Below are positions 52,189 to 59,181 of a stretch of DNA of 64,000 nt, in pieces. The notes under the pieces are model-generated. The model saw only the letters and a program-made list of their open reading frames with translations, did no database searches and had not been told where the DNA came from. This DNA is from Streptomyces sp. cf386 (GTDB lineage: Bacteria > Actinomycetota > Actinomycetes > Streptomycetales > Streptomycetaceae): NCBI RefSeq assembly GCF_900103585.1, contig NZ_FNHV01000014.1:62001-126000 (forward strand), given 5' to 3'. Position numbers and translations under genes: made by a program. Within the stretch, counting starts at the first letter, position 1; each line of letters begins with the position of its first letter.

Positions 52189-53148
52189 ATGAGCGTTCGC
52201 AGCAAGTCATCCGAGCCGTCGGCATCGTCGGAGGCACCCCACCGCGCCGGCTTCGCCTGCTTCGTGGGCCGCCCCAACGCGGGCAAGTCCACCCTTACGA
52301 ACGCTCTGGTCGGCCAGAAGGTCGCGATCACCGCGAACCAGCCGCAGACGACGCGGCACACGGTGCGCGGGATCGTGCACCGGCCCGACGCCCAGCTGAT
52401 CCTGGTCGACACCCCTGGGCTGCACAAGCCGCGCACCCTGCTCGGCGAGCGCCTCAACGACGTCGTGCGCACCACCTGGGCCGAGGTCGACGTGATCGGC
52501 TTCTGTCTGCCCGCGAACGAGAAGCTCGGCCCCGGTGACCGCTTCATCGCGAAGGAACTGGCGTCGATCAAGAAGACGCCGAAGATCGCGATCGTCACGA
52601 AGACCGACCTGGTGGACAGCAAGACCCTCGCCGAGCAGCTCATCGCGATCGACCAGCTCGGCAAGGAGCTGGGCTTCGAGTGGGCCGAGATCGTGCCGGT
52701 CTCGGCGGTCGGCGACAAGCAGGTGGACCTGCTGGCCGACCTGATCGTCCCGCTCCTGCCGGAGGGGCCGGCGCTCTACCCCGAGGGCGATCTCACCGAC
52801 GAGCCCGAGCAGGTCATGATCGCGGAGCTGATCCGCGAGGCCGCGCTGGAGGGCGTCCGCGACGAGCTCCCGCACTCCATCGCCGTCGTCGTCGAGGAGA
52901 TGCTCCCCCGCGAGGACCGCCCCGCCGACAAGCCGCTCCTCGACATCCACGCCTTCGTCTACATCGAGCGCCCCAGCCAGAAGGGCATCATCATCGGGCC
53001 CAAGGGCAAGCGGCTGAAGGACGTCGGGATCAAGTCCCGGAAGCAGATCGAGGCGTTGCTCGGCACGCCGGTGTTCCTGGACCTGCACGTGAAGGTCGCG
53101 AAGGACTGGCAGCGCGATCCGAGGCAGCTGCGCAAGCTGGGCTTCTGA
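52189..53148 (+). CDS. era: GTPase Era
   Basis: The 319-aa protein has a GTPase domain with G1 GRPNAGKSTL (about residue 26), G3 DTPGLHKPR and G4 TKTD (about 141), and a C-terminal KH type II domain (IHAFVYIERPSQKGIIIGPKGKRL). Era binds the 3' end of 16S rRNA, assisting 30S maturation together with YbeY. ATG 52189 fits the agggag 10 bases upstream; the ATG at 52180 is too close. Here era lies on the strand opposite phoH-ybeY-corC and beyond phoH, unlike the co-directional order I expect in actinobacteria. Confidence 0.95.
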   Translation: MSVRSKSSEPSASSEAPHRAGFACFVGRPNAGKSTLTNALVGQKVAITANQPQTTRHTVRGIVHRPDAQLILVDTPGLHKPRTLLGERLNDVVRTTWAEVDVIGFCLPANEKLGPGDRFIAKELASIKKTPKIAIVTKTDLVDSKTLAEQLIAIDQLGKELGFEWAEIVPVSAVGDKQVDLLADLIVPLLPEGPALYPEGDLTDEPEQVMIAELIREAALEGVRDELPHSIAVVVEEMLPREDRPADKPLLDIHAFVYIERPSQKGIIIGPKGKRLKDVGIKSRKQIEALLGTPVFLDLHVKVAKDWQRDPRQLRKLGF

Positions 53149-53150
53149 GT

Positions 53151-54020
53151 TCACCCGCTCGCAGCGGGGGACATGTCCTGCAACCCCACCACCCGCAACA
53201 ACTGCAGCCGCTCGTACGCCTCCGTGCCCGGTCGCGCCGTGTGCACGACCAGGAGGTGGTGGTGCAGATGGCTGAGCATGACCTCGCAGTCCAGCTCCAG
53301 AAGGCCGACGAAGGGGTGCAGGAAGCGTTTCGTCGCGCGGTTGCGCTGGGACACCTGGTGTTCGTCCCACAGGCGGGCGAACTCCTCGCTGGATGCCCGG
53401 AGTTCGGCGACCAGCGCGGCCGGTTCCGGGTCGTCCGGGCGGGCGGCGGCCACCGCGCGCAGGTTCGCGACGTGGCCGCGCGCGTGGTCCGCGCGGTCCT
53501 CCTCCGGGAACAGGGCCCGCGCCGTCGGGTCGAGGAAGAACAGGCGGGCCAGGTTGCGGTCGCGCCGAGGGCGGGACACCACATCGCCGATCAGCGCCCT
53601 GGCCATGGTGTTCTGGGCGAGTACCTCGCCGCAGTCGGTCACCACCTGCGCCGGTGTGTCGTGCAGACGGTCCAGGATCAGCAGCAGGCCGGGGCGCACA
53701 TGGTCGGACGCCGTCTCGCGGCGCGGGGGCTCCTCGCCGGCCAGGTGGAACAGGTGGTCGCGTTCGTCGTCCGTGAGGCGCAGGGCGCGCGCCAGCGCCG
53801 TCAGCATCTGGCGGGACGGGCGTGGTCCCCGGGACTGCTCCAGCCGCGCGTAGTAGTCCACGGACATCCCGGCCAGCGCCGCCACCTCCTCCCGGCGCAG
53901 CCCCGGCGTACGGCGGCGGGCGCCGGCCGTGAGGCCCACGTCGGAGGGATCGAGGCGGGCACGGCCGCGGCGGAGGAAGTCGGCGAGTTCGGCTCGGTTC
54001 ACCCCTCCAGGCTGCGGCAC
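53151..54020 (-). CDS. XRE/HTH transcriptional regulator with MmyB-like ligand domain
   Basis: The 289-aa protein is of the same class as the product at 43737: HTH RRTPGLRREEVAALAGMSVDYYARLEQSR (about residues 37-65), then the MmyB-like ligand domain (CGEVLAQNTMARALIG, VSRPRRDRNLARLFF). It probably controls the divergent NAD-dependent epimerase/reductase. The GTG start at 54020 is used; another GTG at 54002 is possible. The minus-strand boxes ttgatc (54060-54055) and tggata (54037-54032), 17 bases apart, would place the start near 54026 and give an almost leaderless message. It abuts era (2-base gap). Confidence 0.9.
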   Translation of the reverse strand: MPQPGGVNRAELADFLRRGRARLDPSDVGLTAGARRRTPGLRREEVAALAGMSVDYYARLEQSRGPRPSRQMLTALARALRLTDDERDHLFHLAGEEPPRRETASDHVRPGLLLILDRLHDTPAQVVTDCGEVLAQNTMARALIGDVVSRPRRDRNLARLFFLDPTARALFPEEDRADHARGHVANLRAVAAARPDDPEPAALVAELRASSEEFARLWDEHQVSQRNRATKRFLHPFVGLLELDCEVMLSHLHHHLLVVHTARPGTEAYERLQLLRVVGLQDMSPAASG

Positions 54021-54121
54021 ACCGCCCGGCTTATCCAGGGACTGCCGATCCCCTGATCAACGGGTCTCTCCCGCTCGTACCGGCGCCGACCGAGGGTGGT
54101 CGGTGACGAGAGGAGCGGAAC

Positions 54122-54976
54122 ATGCTGACTTTGGTGACAGGTACGACGGGTCAGGTCGGCCGGCGCTTTGTGCCCAGGCTGCTGGCGCAGCGGCGGCCGG
54201 GGGAGGAGGTACGGGTTCTCGTGCGTGACGCCTCGCGCGGCGAACCCTTCGCGGAACTGGGCGCCCAGGTCGTCGTAGGGGATCTGCGGGACTCCGAGGC
54301 GCTCGGCAAGGCCGTCGCCGGGGTCGACGCGGTCGTGAACGTCGCCGCGTCTTTCCGCGGGGTGCCGGACGAGGAGGCGTGGGCCGTCAACCGGGACGCG
54401 GCCGTGGAACTGGGCCGCGCCGCGCAGGCGGCCGGTGTGCGGAGGTTCGTGCAGGTCAGCACGGGGCTGGTGTACGGCGTCGGACGCGGCCGCCTGCTGA
54501 CCGAGGACGACGAGACCCGGCCCGGCGGAGCGATGTGGGGTGCGTATCCCGAGTCCAAAGCCGAGGCGGAGCGCGAGCTGCTCGCCCTGGAAGGGCTGGA
54601 CGTGCGCGTCGCCCGCCTTCCCTTCGTCTATGGCGAGGGCGATCCGCACCTTGCCCAGTCCATGATGTGGGCCCGGAACTGGGCCGCGACGCAGCGGCTC
54701 CAGATGGGCCATCACGCGGACGTCGCTCAGGGGCTGCTGCGGATCCTGCACGCACCCGGAATCGCCGGCCGGATCTACAACATCGCCGACGACGCGCCCG
54801 TGACGGCGGTCGAGCTGCACCAGCTCAACGGCGTCGAGGTACCCGCCGAGCTGTACACCCGCACCGATCCCGACCCGTGGCTCGTGATCACCTCCACCGA
54901 CCGTATCCGCCGCGAGCTGGGCTACCGGCCGCTGTACCCGTCGGTCTACGCAGCCCGGGAGGCCGGAGCGCTCTAG
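54122..54976 (+). CDS. NAD(P)-dependent epimerase/dehydratase or reductase (extended SDR)
   Basis: The 284-aa protein starts MLTLVTGTTGQVGRRFVPRLL, with the extended-SDR nucleotide motif TGTTGQVG (residues 6-13). It includes the downstream DLRDSEALGKAVAGVDAVVNVAA and YGVGRGRLLTEDD segments, and a possible catalytic YPESKAEAE (YxxxK). ggag lies just before ATG 54122. The substrate is unknown; sugar nucleotide, NAD-linked alcohol or phenolic compound are all possible. The divergent regulator suggests induction by a small ligand. Confidence 0.88.
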   Translation: MLTLVTGTTGQVGRRFVPRLLAQRRPGEEVRVLVRDASRGEPFAELGAQVVVGDLRDSEALGKAVAGVDAVVNVAASFRGVPDEEAWAVNRDAAVELGRAAQAAGVRRFVQVSTGLVYGVGRGRLLTEDDETRPGGAMWGAYPESKAEAERELLALEGLDVRVARLPFVYGEGDPHLAQSMMWARNWAATQRLQMGHHADVAQGLLRILHAPGIAGRIYNIADDAPVTAVELHQLNGVEVPAELYTRTDPDPWLVITSTDRIRRELGYRPLYPSVYAAREAGAL

Positions 54977-55448
54977 CCCACGCTCAGCTCTCTAGTCCAC
55001 CCCTCGAATACGTCCGACCAGCACCGCCCCCGCCAACCCCGCCACCGCCGCCACCAGATACAGCACCCGGTATCCCCCGAGGTAGGTGACGACCGGGGCG
55101 GCGAGGGCGGGGGCGGCCACCTGGGGCAGGGCGTTGGCCACGTTGATGACGCCCAGGTCCTTGCCCCGGTCCAGCGCCTTCGGCAGCACGTCCGTCATCA
55201 GCGCGAAGTCGACCGACATGAACACCCCGAGGCCCAGCCCCAGCAGCCGCGACCACGATCGCGCCGGTCCATGTCTGCCAGACGGCGAGCAGCGCGGTGG
55301 CCGCCGCCATCAGGACCCCGGACCACTGGACGAACGGCTTGCGGCGGCCCACCCGGTCCGACCAGACGCCGCCGACCACGACCGTGGCCAGCAGCGTCAC
55401 GCTGTTCACCGCGGTGAGGATCAGCACGCCCTGCTCGGGGTCGTCGAT

Positions 55449-55487
55449 GGGGGTCCCCCCGCTCGAGCGAAGTCGAGAGTGGGGGAG
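55449..55487 (+). repeat. Palindromic dispersed repeat, 39 bp, inside the MFS gene (copy 1)
   Basis: The element runs from gggggtcccccc through gctcgagcgaagtcgagagt to gggggag. It is 13 codons long and does not change the reading frame; it encodes the insert PHSRLRSSGGTP. It is the inverted complement of copy 2 at 55765. Confidence 0.85.
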
Positions 55488-55764
55488 CAGGCGGTCCCGC
55501 AGGTAGTAGAGGAGGTAGAGGATCACCAGCGCGTTGCTGAGGTTGATCAGGAAGCGGGTCAGCCACGCCCAGCCGAAGTCCGGGTAGCGGCGCGGGCTCA
55601 GCCAGAAGCCCCGCACGAAGGAACCCCAGGACCAGGCCGGCCGGTCCGCTGCCCCCAGCCTCAGATCCCGGTACTTCCACACGTACGGCAGCACCCCCGC
55701 CACCGCGAACACCGCGCACGCCGCATACCCGGCCGCGATCCCGCCCGCCGCCCCGGCCACGATC

Positions 55765-55804
55765 CTCCCCCACTCTCGAACTTCGCTCGAGCGGGGGGAC
55801 CCCC
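55765..55804 (-). repeat. Palindromic dispersed repeat, 40 bp, inside the MFS gene (copy 2)
   Basis: This is the reverse complement of copy 1 with a single extra adenine (ctcgaacttc instead of ctcgacttc). The extra base, not the insertion itself, shifts the frame. Removing it restores continuous coding across the element. Confidence 0.85.
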
Positions 55805-56087
55805 ACCGTACGGCGGCCCCAGCGGCCCGTGGTGCGGTCCGACAGTGCGCCGAAGAGCGGGTTGGCGAACAGGGACACCACCGCCCCCACACCCGTCACC
55901 CACGCCAGCACCGTCTCCTTCGACATCCCCGTGCCGGGCGCGAAGTCCTCCGCCTGCTGGGCCAGCAGGATCTGCAGCGGGCCGTACCAGCCCACCCAGA
56001 TCGCCACGTTGGCGAGCGACAGCGCCGCCGTCCAGCCCCCGCCGACCCGGTCGCCGGGCTCGGCGAGGGCATCCGGTGGGGCCGCGG

Positions 56088-57431
56088 TCATCTCTGGGCC
56101 CGGAGCAGCTCCTGGAACCAGCCGTACGACGCCTTGGGCGTCCGCGTCAGCGTCACGCCGTCCTCGAAGTCCACGTGCACCAGCCCGAACCGCCGCGCGT
56201 ACCCCTCCGCCCACTCGAAGTTGTCCAGCAGCGACCAGACGAAGTACCCGCGGACGTCCACGCCCGCCTCCACCGCCCGGTGCAGCGCGCGGAGGTGGCC
56301 GTCCAGGTAGGCGATCCGTTCCTGGTCGTCGACGCCCTCGTACGAGCAGCCGTTCTCGGTGATGACGATCGGGGGGAGCCGGTCGCCGTAGTGTTCGCGG
56401 AAGCCGGTGAGGAGTTCCGTGAGGCCCTCGGGGACCACCGGCCAGCCGAAGTCCGTCGTCGGCACGCCCTCGATCGCCCGTACCGAGAAGGGCAGTTCGG
56501 CGGGCATGCTGATCCCGCCGAACTCGATCTCGGTGCCCTGCGGGGCGCCCACGCGGGTCGGCGCGTAGTAGTTGATGCCGTAGAAGTCGAGCGGCTCCGC
56601 GATGACCTTCAGGTCCGACGCGACGTCCCCCGGCATCAACTCGCCGATTCCTTCCGGGTATTCGCCCAGCAGCAGGGGGTCGGCGAACAGGCGGTTGAGG
56701 AGTACGTCGTAGAAGCCCGCCGCCTCCAGGTCCGCCTGCTCCTGCGACGCCGGCCAGGTCGGGCCGTGCGAGTTGGCGATGCCGATGTCCGTGGCGCCGG
56801 CCGCGCGCAGGGCCCGTACGGCCTGGCCGTGGGCCAGCAGCTGGTGGTGGGCGACGGGCAGCGCGTCGAACAGCAGCTGCTTGCCGGGTGCGTGGGTGCC
56901 GAGTGCGTGACCCAGCAGGGTGTGTTCGGCGGGCTCGTTGATCGTGATCCACTTCTTGACGCGGTCGCCCAGGCGCTCGGCGACCACGGACACGTACTCG
57001 CCGAAACGGGCGGCCGTGTCCCGGTCCAGCCAGTCCAGCGCGACCGGCAGGTCCCAGTGGAAGAGGGTCGGGACGGGGCGTACGCCCGCCGCGCACAGGC
57101 CGTCGACCAGACGGTCGTAGAAGTCGAGGCCCTTCGGCGCGTTCACCCGTGGCCAGGAGATCGAGAAGCGGTACGCGCCCACGCCCAGGTCGGCCAGCAG
57201 GGCCACGTCCTCGCGGTAGCGGTGGTAGTGGTCGCAGGCCACCGCGGCCGTGGAGCCGTCCTTCACCCGTCCCGGCTCGGCCGTGAAGGCGTCCCACACG
57301 GACGCCTCGCGCTCGTCCGTCGCGCCCTCGATCTGGTGGGCCGAGGTCGAGACGCCCCACAGGAAGCCGGCCGGGAACTGAGGTATCGGGTTCGTCGCGC
57401 CGCGCGCATCAGTCGCCATGCGCCGGATCAT
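56088..57431 (-). CDS. GH1 family beta-glucosidase
   Basis: The 447-aa TIM-barrel enzyme starts MIRRMATDARGATNPIPQFPAGFLWGVSTSAHQIEG. The acid/base Glu is in WITINEPAEH (about 172) and the nucleophile Glu in IVITENGCSYEG (about 355), both diagnostic of GH1. The C-terminal SLLDNFEWAEGYARRFGLVHVDF is also typical. It hydrolyses beta-linked glucosides such as cellobiose in the cytosol; no signal peptide is seen. ATG 57419 is an alternative start. The stop overlaps the MFS gene start, so uptake and hydrolysis were one operon before the transporter decayed. Confidence 0.95.
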   Translation of the reverse strand: MIRRMATDARGATNPIPQFPAGFLWGVSTSAHQIEGATDEREASVWDAFTAEPGRVKDGSTAAVACDHYHRYREDVALLADLGVGAYRFSISWPRVNAPKGLDFYDRLVDGLCAAGVRPVPTLFHWDLPVALDWLDRDTAARFGEYVSVVAERLGDRVKKWITINEPAEHTLLGHALGTHAPGKQLLFDALPVAHHQLLAHGQAVRALRAAGATDIGIANSHGPTWPASQEQADLEAAGFYDVLLNRLFADPLLLGEYPEGIGELMPGDVASDLKVIAEPLDFYGINYYAPTRVGAPQGTEIEFGGISMPAELPFSVRAIEGVPTTDFGWPVVPEGLTELLTGFREHYGDRLPPIVITENGCSYEGVDDQERIAYLDGHLRALHRAVEAGVDVRGYFVWSLLDNFEWAEGYARRFGLVHVDFEDGVTLTRTPKASYGWFQELLRAQR

Positions 57432-57503
57432 CCGTACCGGCGGTAACGGAAGTCAACGGCCCGGCGTGAACTGCCCGTTACGGCCCCCCGCGTGAACCGT
57501 CCG

Positions 57504-57770
57504 TCACGCTCCTTCCTTCAGCACCCTGGAGATCAGCTTGCGCTGCTCGTCCGTGAGGCGGGGGTCCGCGCAGTACACCGTGTTGCCGTCCACGGTGATC
57601 TGGTAGCTGAAGCCGTCCGGAACCCCGATCGGGGGCGTGCCCCGGCCGGACGCGACCGCGCGCTCGGCCAGGGCCTGCCACTCCTGGGCGTCGGGCCGCC
57701 CCGAGGTGTCCACCTCGGCGAGCCGCTCGATGCCGGCGAATCCACCCGTGCGCCGTACCTGAATACGCAT
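57504..57770 (-). CDS. Emfourin-like protealysin inhibitor
   Basis: The 88-aa cytosolic protein MRIQVRRTGGFAGIERLAEVDT contains PDGFSYQITVDGNTVYCAD and LTDEQRKLISRVL. It matches the emfourin family, which inhibits M4 proteases of the protealysin type. Its start lies 21 bases after the stop of the M4 protease gene on the same strand, the arrangement described for protealysin/emfourin operons in Serratia. Presumably it blocks premature activity inside the cell. Confidence 0.82.
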   Translation of the reverse strand: MRIQVRRTGGFAGIERLAEVDTSGRPDAQEWQALAERAVASGRGTPPIGVPDGFSYQITVDGNTVYCADPRLTDEQRKLISRVLKEGA

Positions 57771-57791
57771 GGGTCTCTGTCTAGTACGGAC

Positions 57792-58871
57792 TCAGGGGAT
57801 CCGCACCCCGACCTGCTCCCATGCCTTCGACACGGCCTGGAGCTCCTCGCTGCCGTCGTGGAAGCGCTCGCGCGCGGCCTTGACGGTGAGCGCCGCGAAG
57901 TCGGCGAACATGGCCCGGTCCGTCAGCTCGCCGCCGGTCAGGACGTCGTACCAGATCTGTCCGGCCTTCTCCCAGGCGTTGCCGCCGAGCGCGGTGGCGG
58001 CCAGGTAGAAGGCGTGGTTGGGGATGCCCGAGTTGATGTGGACGCCGCCGTTGTCGCGGCCGGTGCGGACGTAGTCGTCCATGGTCGCGGGCTGCGGGTC
58101 CTTGCCGAGGACGTCGTCGTCGTACGCGCTGCCCGGCTCCTTCATGGAGCGCAGGGCCTTGCCGGAGACGCTGGGCGCGAGCAGGCCCGCGCCGATCAGC
58201 CAGTCGGCCTCGGCGGCGGTCTGGCCGAGCGTGTACTGCTTGATCAGGGAGCCGAAGACGTCCGACATCGACTCGTTCAGCGCGCCCGGCTGGCCGTAGT
58301 ACGTGAGGTTGGCCGTGTACTGGGTGACGCCGTGGGTGAGCTCGTGGCCGATCACGTCGATCGGGATGGTGAAGTCGAGGAAGATCTCGCCGTCACCGTC
58401 GCCGAACACCATCTGCTCGCCGTTCCAGAAGGCGTTGCCGTAGTCCTCGTCGTAGTGGACGGTCGCGTCCAGGGGCAGGCCGTCGCCGTCGATCGAATGC
58501 CGCCCGTAGGCCTTGAGGAAGAGCTCGAAGGTGGCGCCGAGGCCGGAGTAGGCCCGGTTGACCGTGGCGTCCTGGCCGGGGTCCTGGCCCTCGCCGCGGA
58601 CCTTGGTGCCGGGCAGGGCGGTCCTGCGCTCGGCGTCGTAGATGGTGCGCAGCGGCTGGTCCGACGGTGCCTTCGCCGTCGGGGCGGCCGCGAGGGCGAA
58701 CTCGGTCGTCACGCGGCGCCGGCCGCGCAGCTCGCTGTCTCGCATCAGGGTCCGCTGGGCGGGACCGGAGAGTGCGGGGTCGTCGTTCCGGGCCAGTTTG
58801 TCGAGGACGTGTGGTGGTACGACGGTGCAGAAGACGGGCTCGAAGCCCCCGTTGGTCGTCATGCCCGGCAC
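57792..58871 (-). CDS. M4 (thermolysin-like) metallopeptidase of the protealysin type
   Basis: The 359-aa protein lacks a signal peptide and a long FTP propeptide. The N-terminal 50 residues carry the protealysin-type motif CTVVPPHVLDKLARND, then RTLMRDSELRG. The thermolysin core has the zinc motif IDVIGHELTHGVTQYTANL (about residues 175-193; HExxH), the downstream Glu region GALNESMSDVFG, and HINSGIPNHAFYLAA. Length and short prosequence match protealysin, secreted by an unknown route or acting in the cytosol. The following gene is its probable inhibitor. Confidence 0.93.
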   Translation of the reverse strand: MPGMTTNGGFEPVFCTVVPPHVLDKLARNDDPALSGPAQRTLMRDSELRGRRRVTTEFALAAAPTAKAPSDQPLRTIYDAERRTALPGTKVRGEGQDPGQDATVNRAYSGLGATFELFLKAYGRHSIDGDGLPLDATVHYDEDYGNAFWNGEQMVFGDGDGEIFLDFTIPIDVIGHELTHGVTQYTANLTYYGQPGALNESMSDVFGSLIKQYTLGQTAAEADWLIGAGLLAPSVSGKALRSMKEPGSAYDDDVLGKDPQPATMDDYVRTGRDNGGVHINSGIPNHAFYLAATALGGNAWEKAGQIWYDVLTGGELTDRAMFADFAALTVKAARERFHDGSEELQAVSKAWEQVGVRIP

Positions 58872-58950
58872 CCTTGCACTGCGTTATGCCGCTGTCACTA
58901 CCCGCAACCATGATTGGTGAAATATGCGGACAGGGAGCCGCACGCTCCGT

Positions 58951-58987
58951 GACGAAGTGGTATGGCGCACTTTTTGTCCACTTCGTC
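58951..58987. promoter_or_regulatory. 10-bp perfect inverted repeat in the M4/leuA divergent region
   Basis: gacgaagtgg (58951-58960) is the exact reverse complement of ccacttcgtc (58978-58987), with a 17-base spacer containing a T-run. The site is 80 bases before the M4 start and upstream of the leu leader, so it is either an operator for one of the divergent genes or an RNA hairpin. Confidence 0.5.
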
Positions 58988-59053
58988 CCCCGGGTCCCGC
59001 ATACTGATACGACGCCCCGCACGGGGGGTGGCTCGGCTAGCATGCTGCGCATC

Positions 59054-59101
59054 ATGCGTTTCGGGCTGCTTCTTCTTAGCTGCCGCGGCGAGGGCCTGTA
59101 G
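59054..59101 (+). CDS. leuA leader peptide
   Basis: A 15-codon reading frame gives MRFGLLLLSCRGEGL. Four consecutive leucine codons (ctg ctt ctt ctt) include ctt, which is rare in this GC-rich genome. It ends 80 bases before leuA. The arrangement is the known Streptomyces leader for leucine attenuation: stalling at Leu codons changes the folding of the downstream RNA. A slightly earlier in-frame ATG at 59042 is possible. Confidence 0.85.
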   Translation: MRFGLLLLSCRGEGL

Positions 59102-59125
59102 TCCAGGTCGACTCCCTCCCCGCGG
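59083..59125 (+). promoter_or_regulatory. Attenuator hairpin of leuA
   Basis: ccgcggcgaggg (59083-59094), which covers the last leader codons, pairs with ccctccccgcgg (59114-59125), 11 of 12 positions. A ribosome stalled on the leucine codons would uncover or block this stem, so it is probably the switch element. Confidence 0.7.
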
Positions 59126-59181
59126 AGCTTCGCGTTGCGTCGTCGGCCGTCCTTCCGGACATCCTGAGGAGCCCCGCAGAC

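Larger units (their letters stand above)
54992..56091 (-). pseudogene. Frameshifted MFS transporter with two palindromic repeats
   Basis: An MFS-type sugar carrier gene is recognisable in three reading frames. Residues 1-90 (MTAAPPDALAEPGD...) use one frame down to about 55780. A second frame continues through IVAGAAGGIAAGYAACAVFAVAGVL to about 55250. A third gives the last helices (FMSVDFALMTDVLPKALD to the stop at 54992). Removing one base inside the repeat at 55765-55804 and one base near 55245-55250 restores an unbroken frame of about 366 codons. The ATG 56091 overlaps the beta-glucosidase stop by 4 bases, so the two were coupled. Sequencing error is the main alternative. Confidence 0.8.

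Noticed and set aside
54992..56091. Programmed frameshifting of the MFS gene
   Set aside because: No slippery heptamer with a downstream stem at the frame changes was recognised; single-base insertions explain both breaks.
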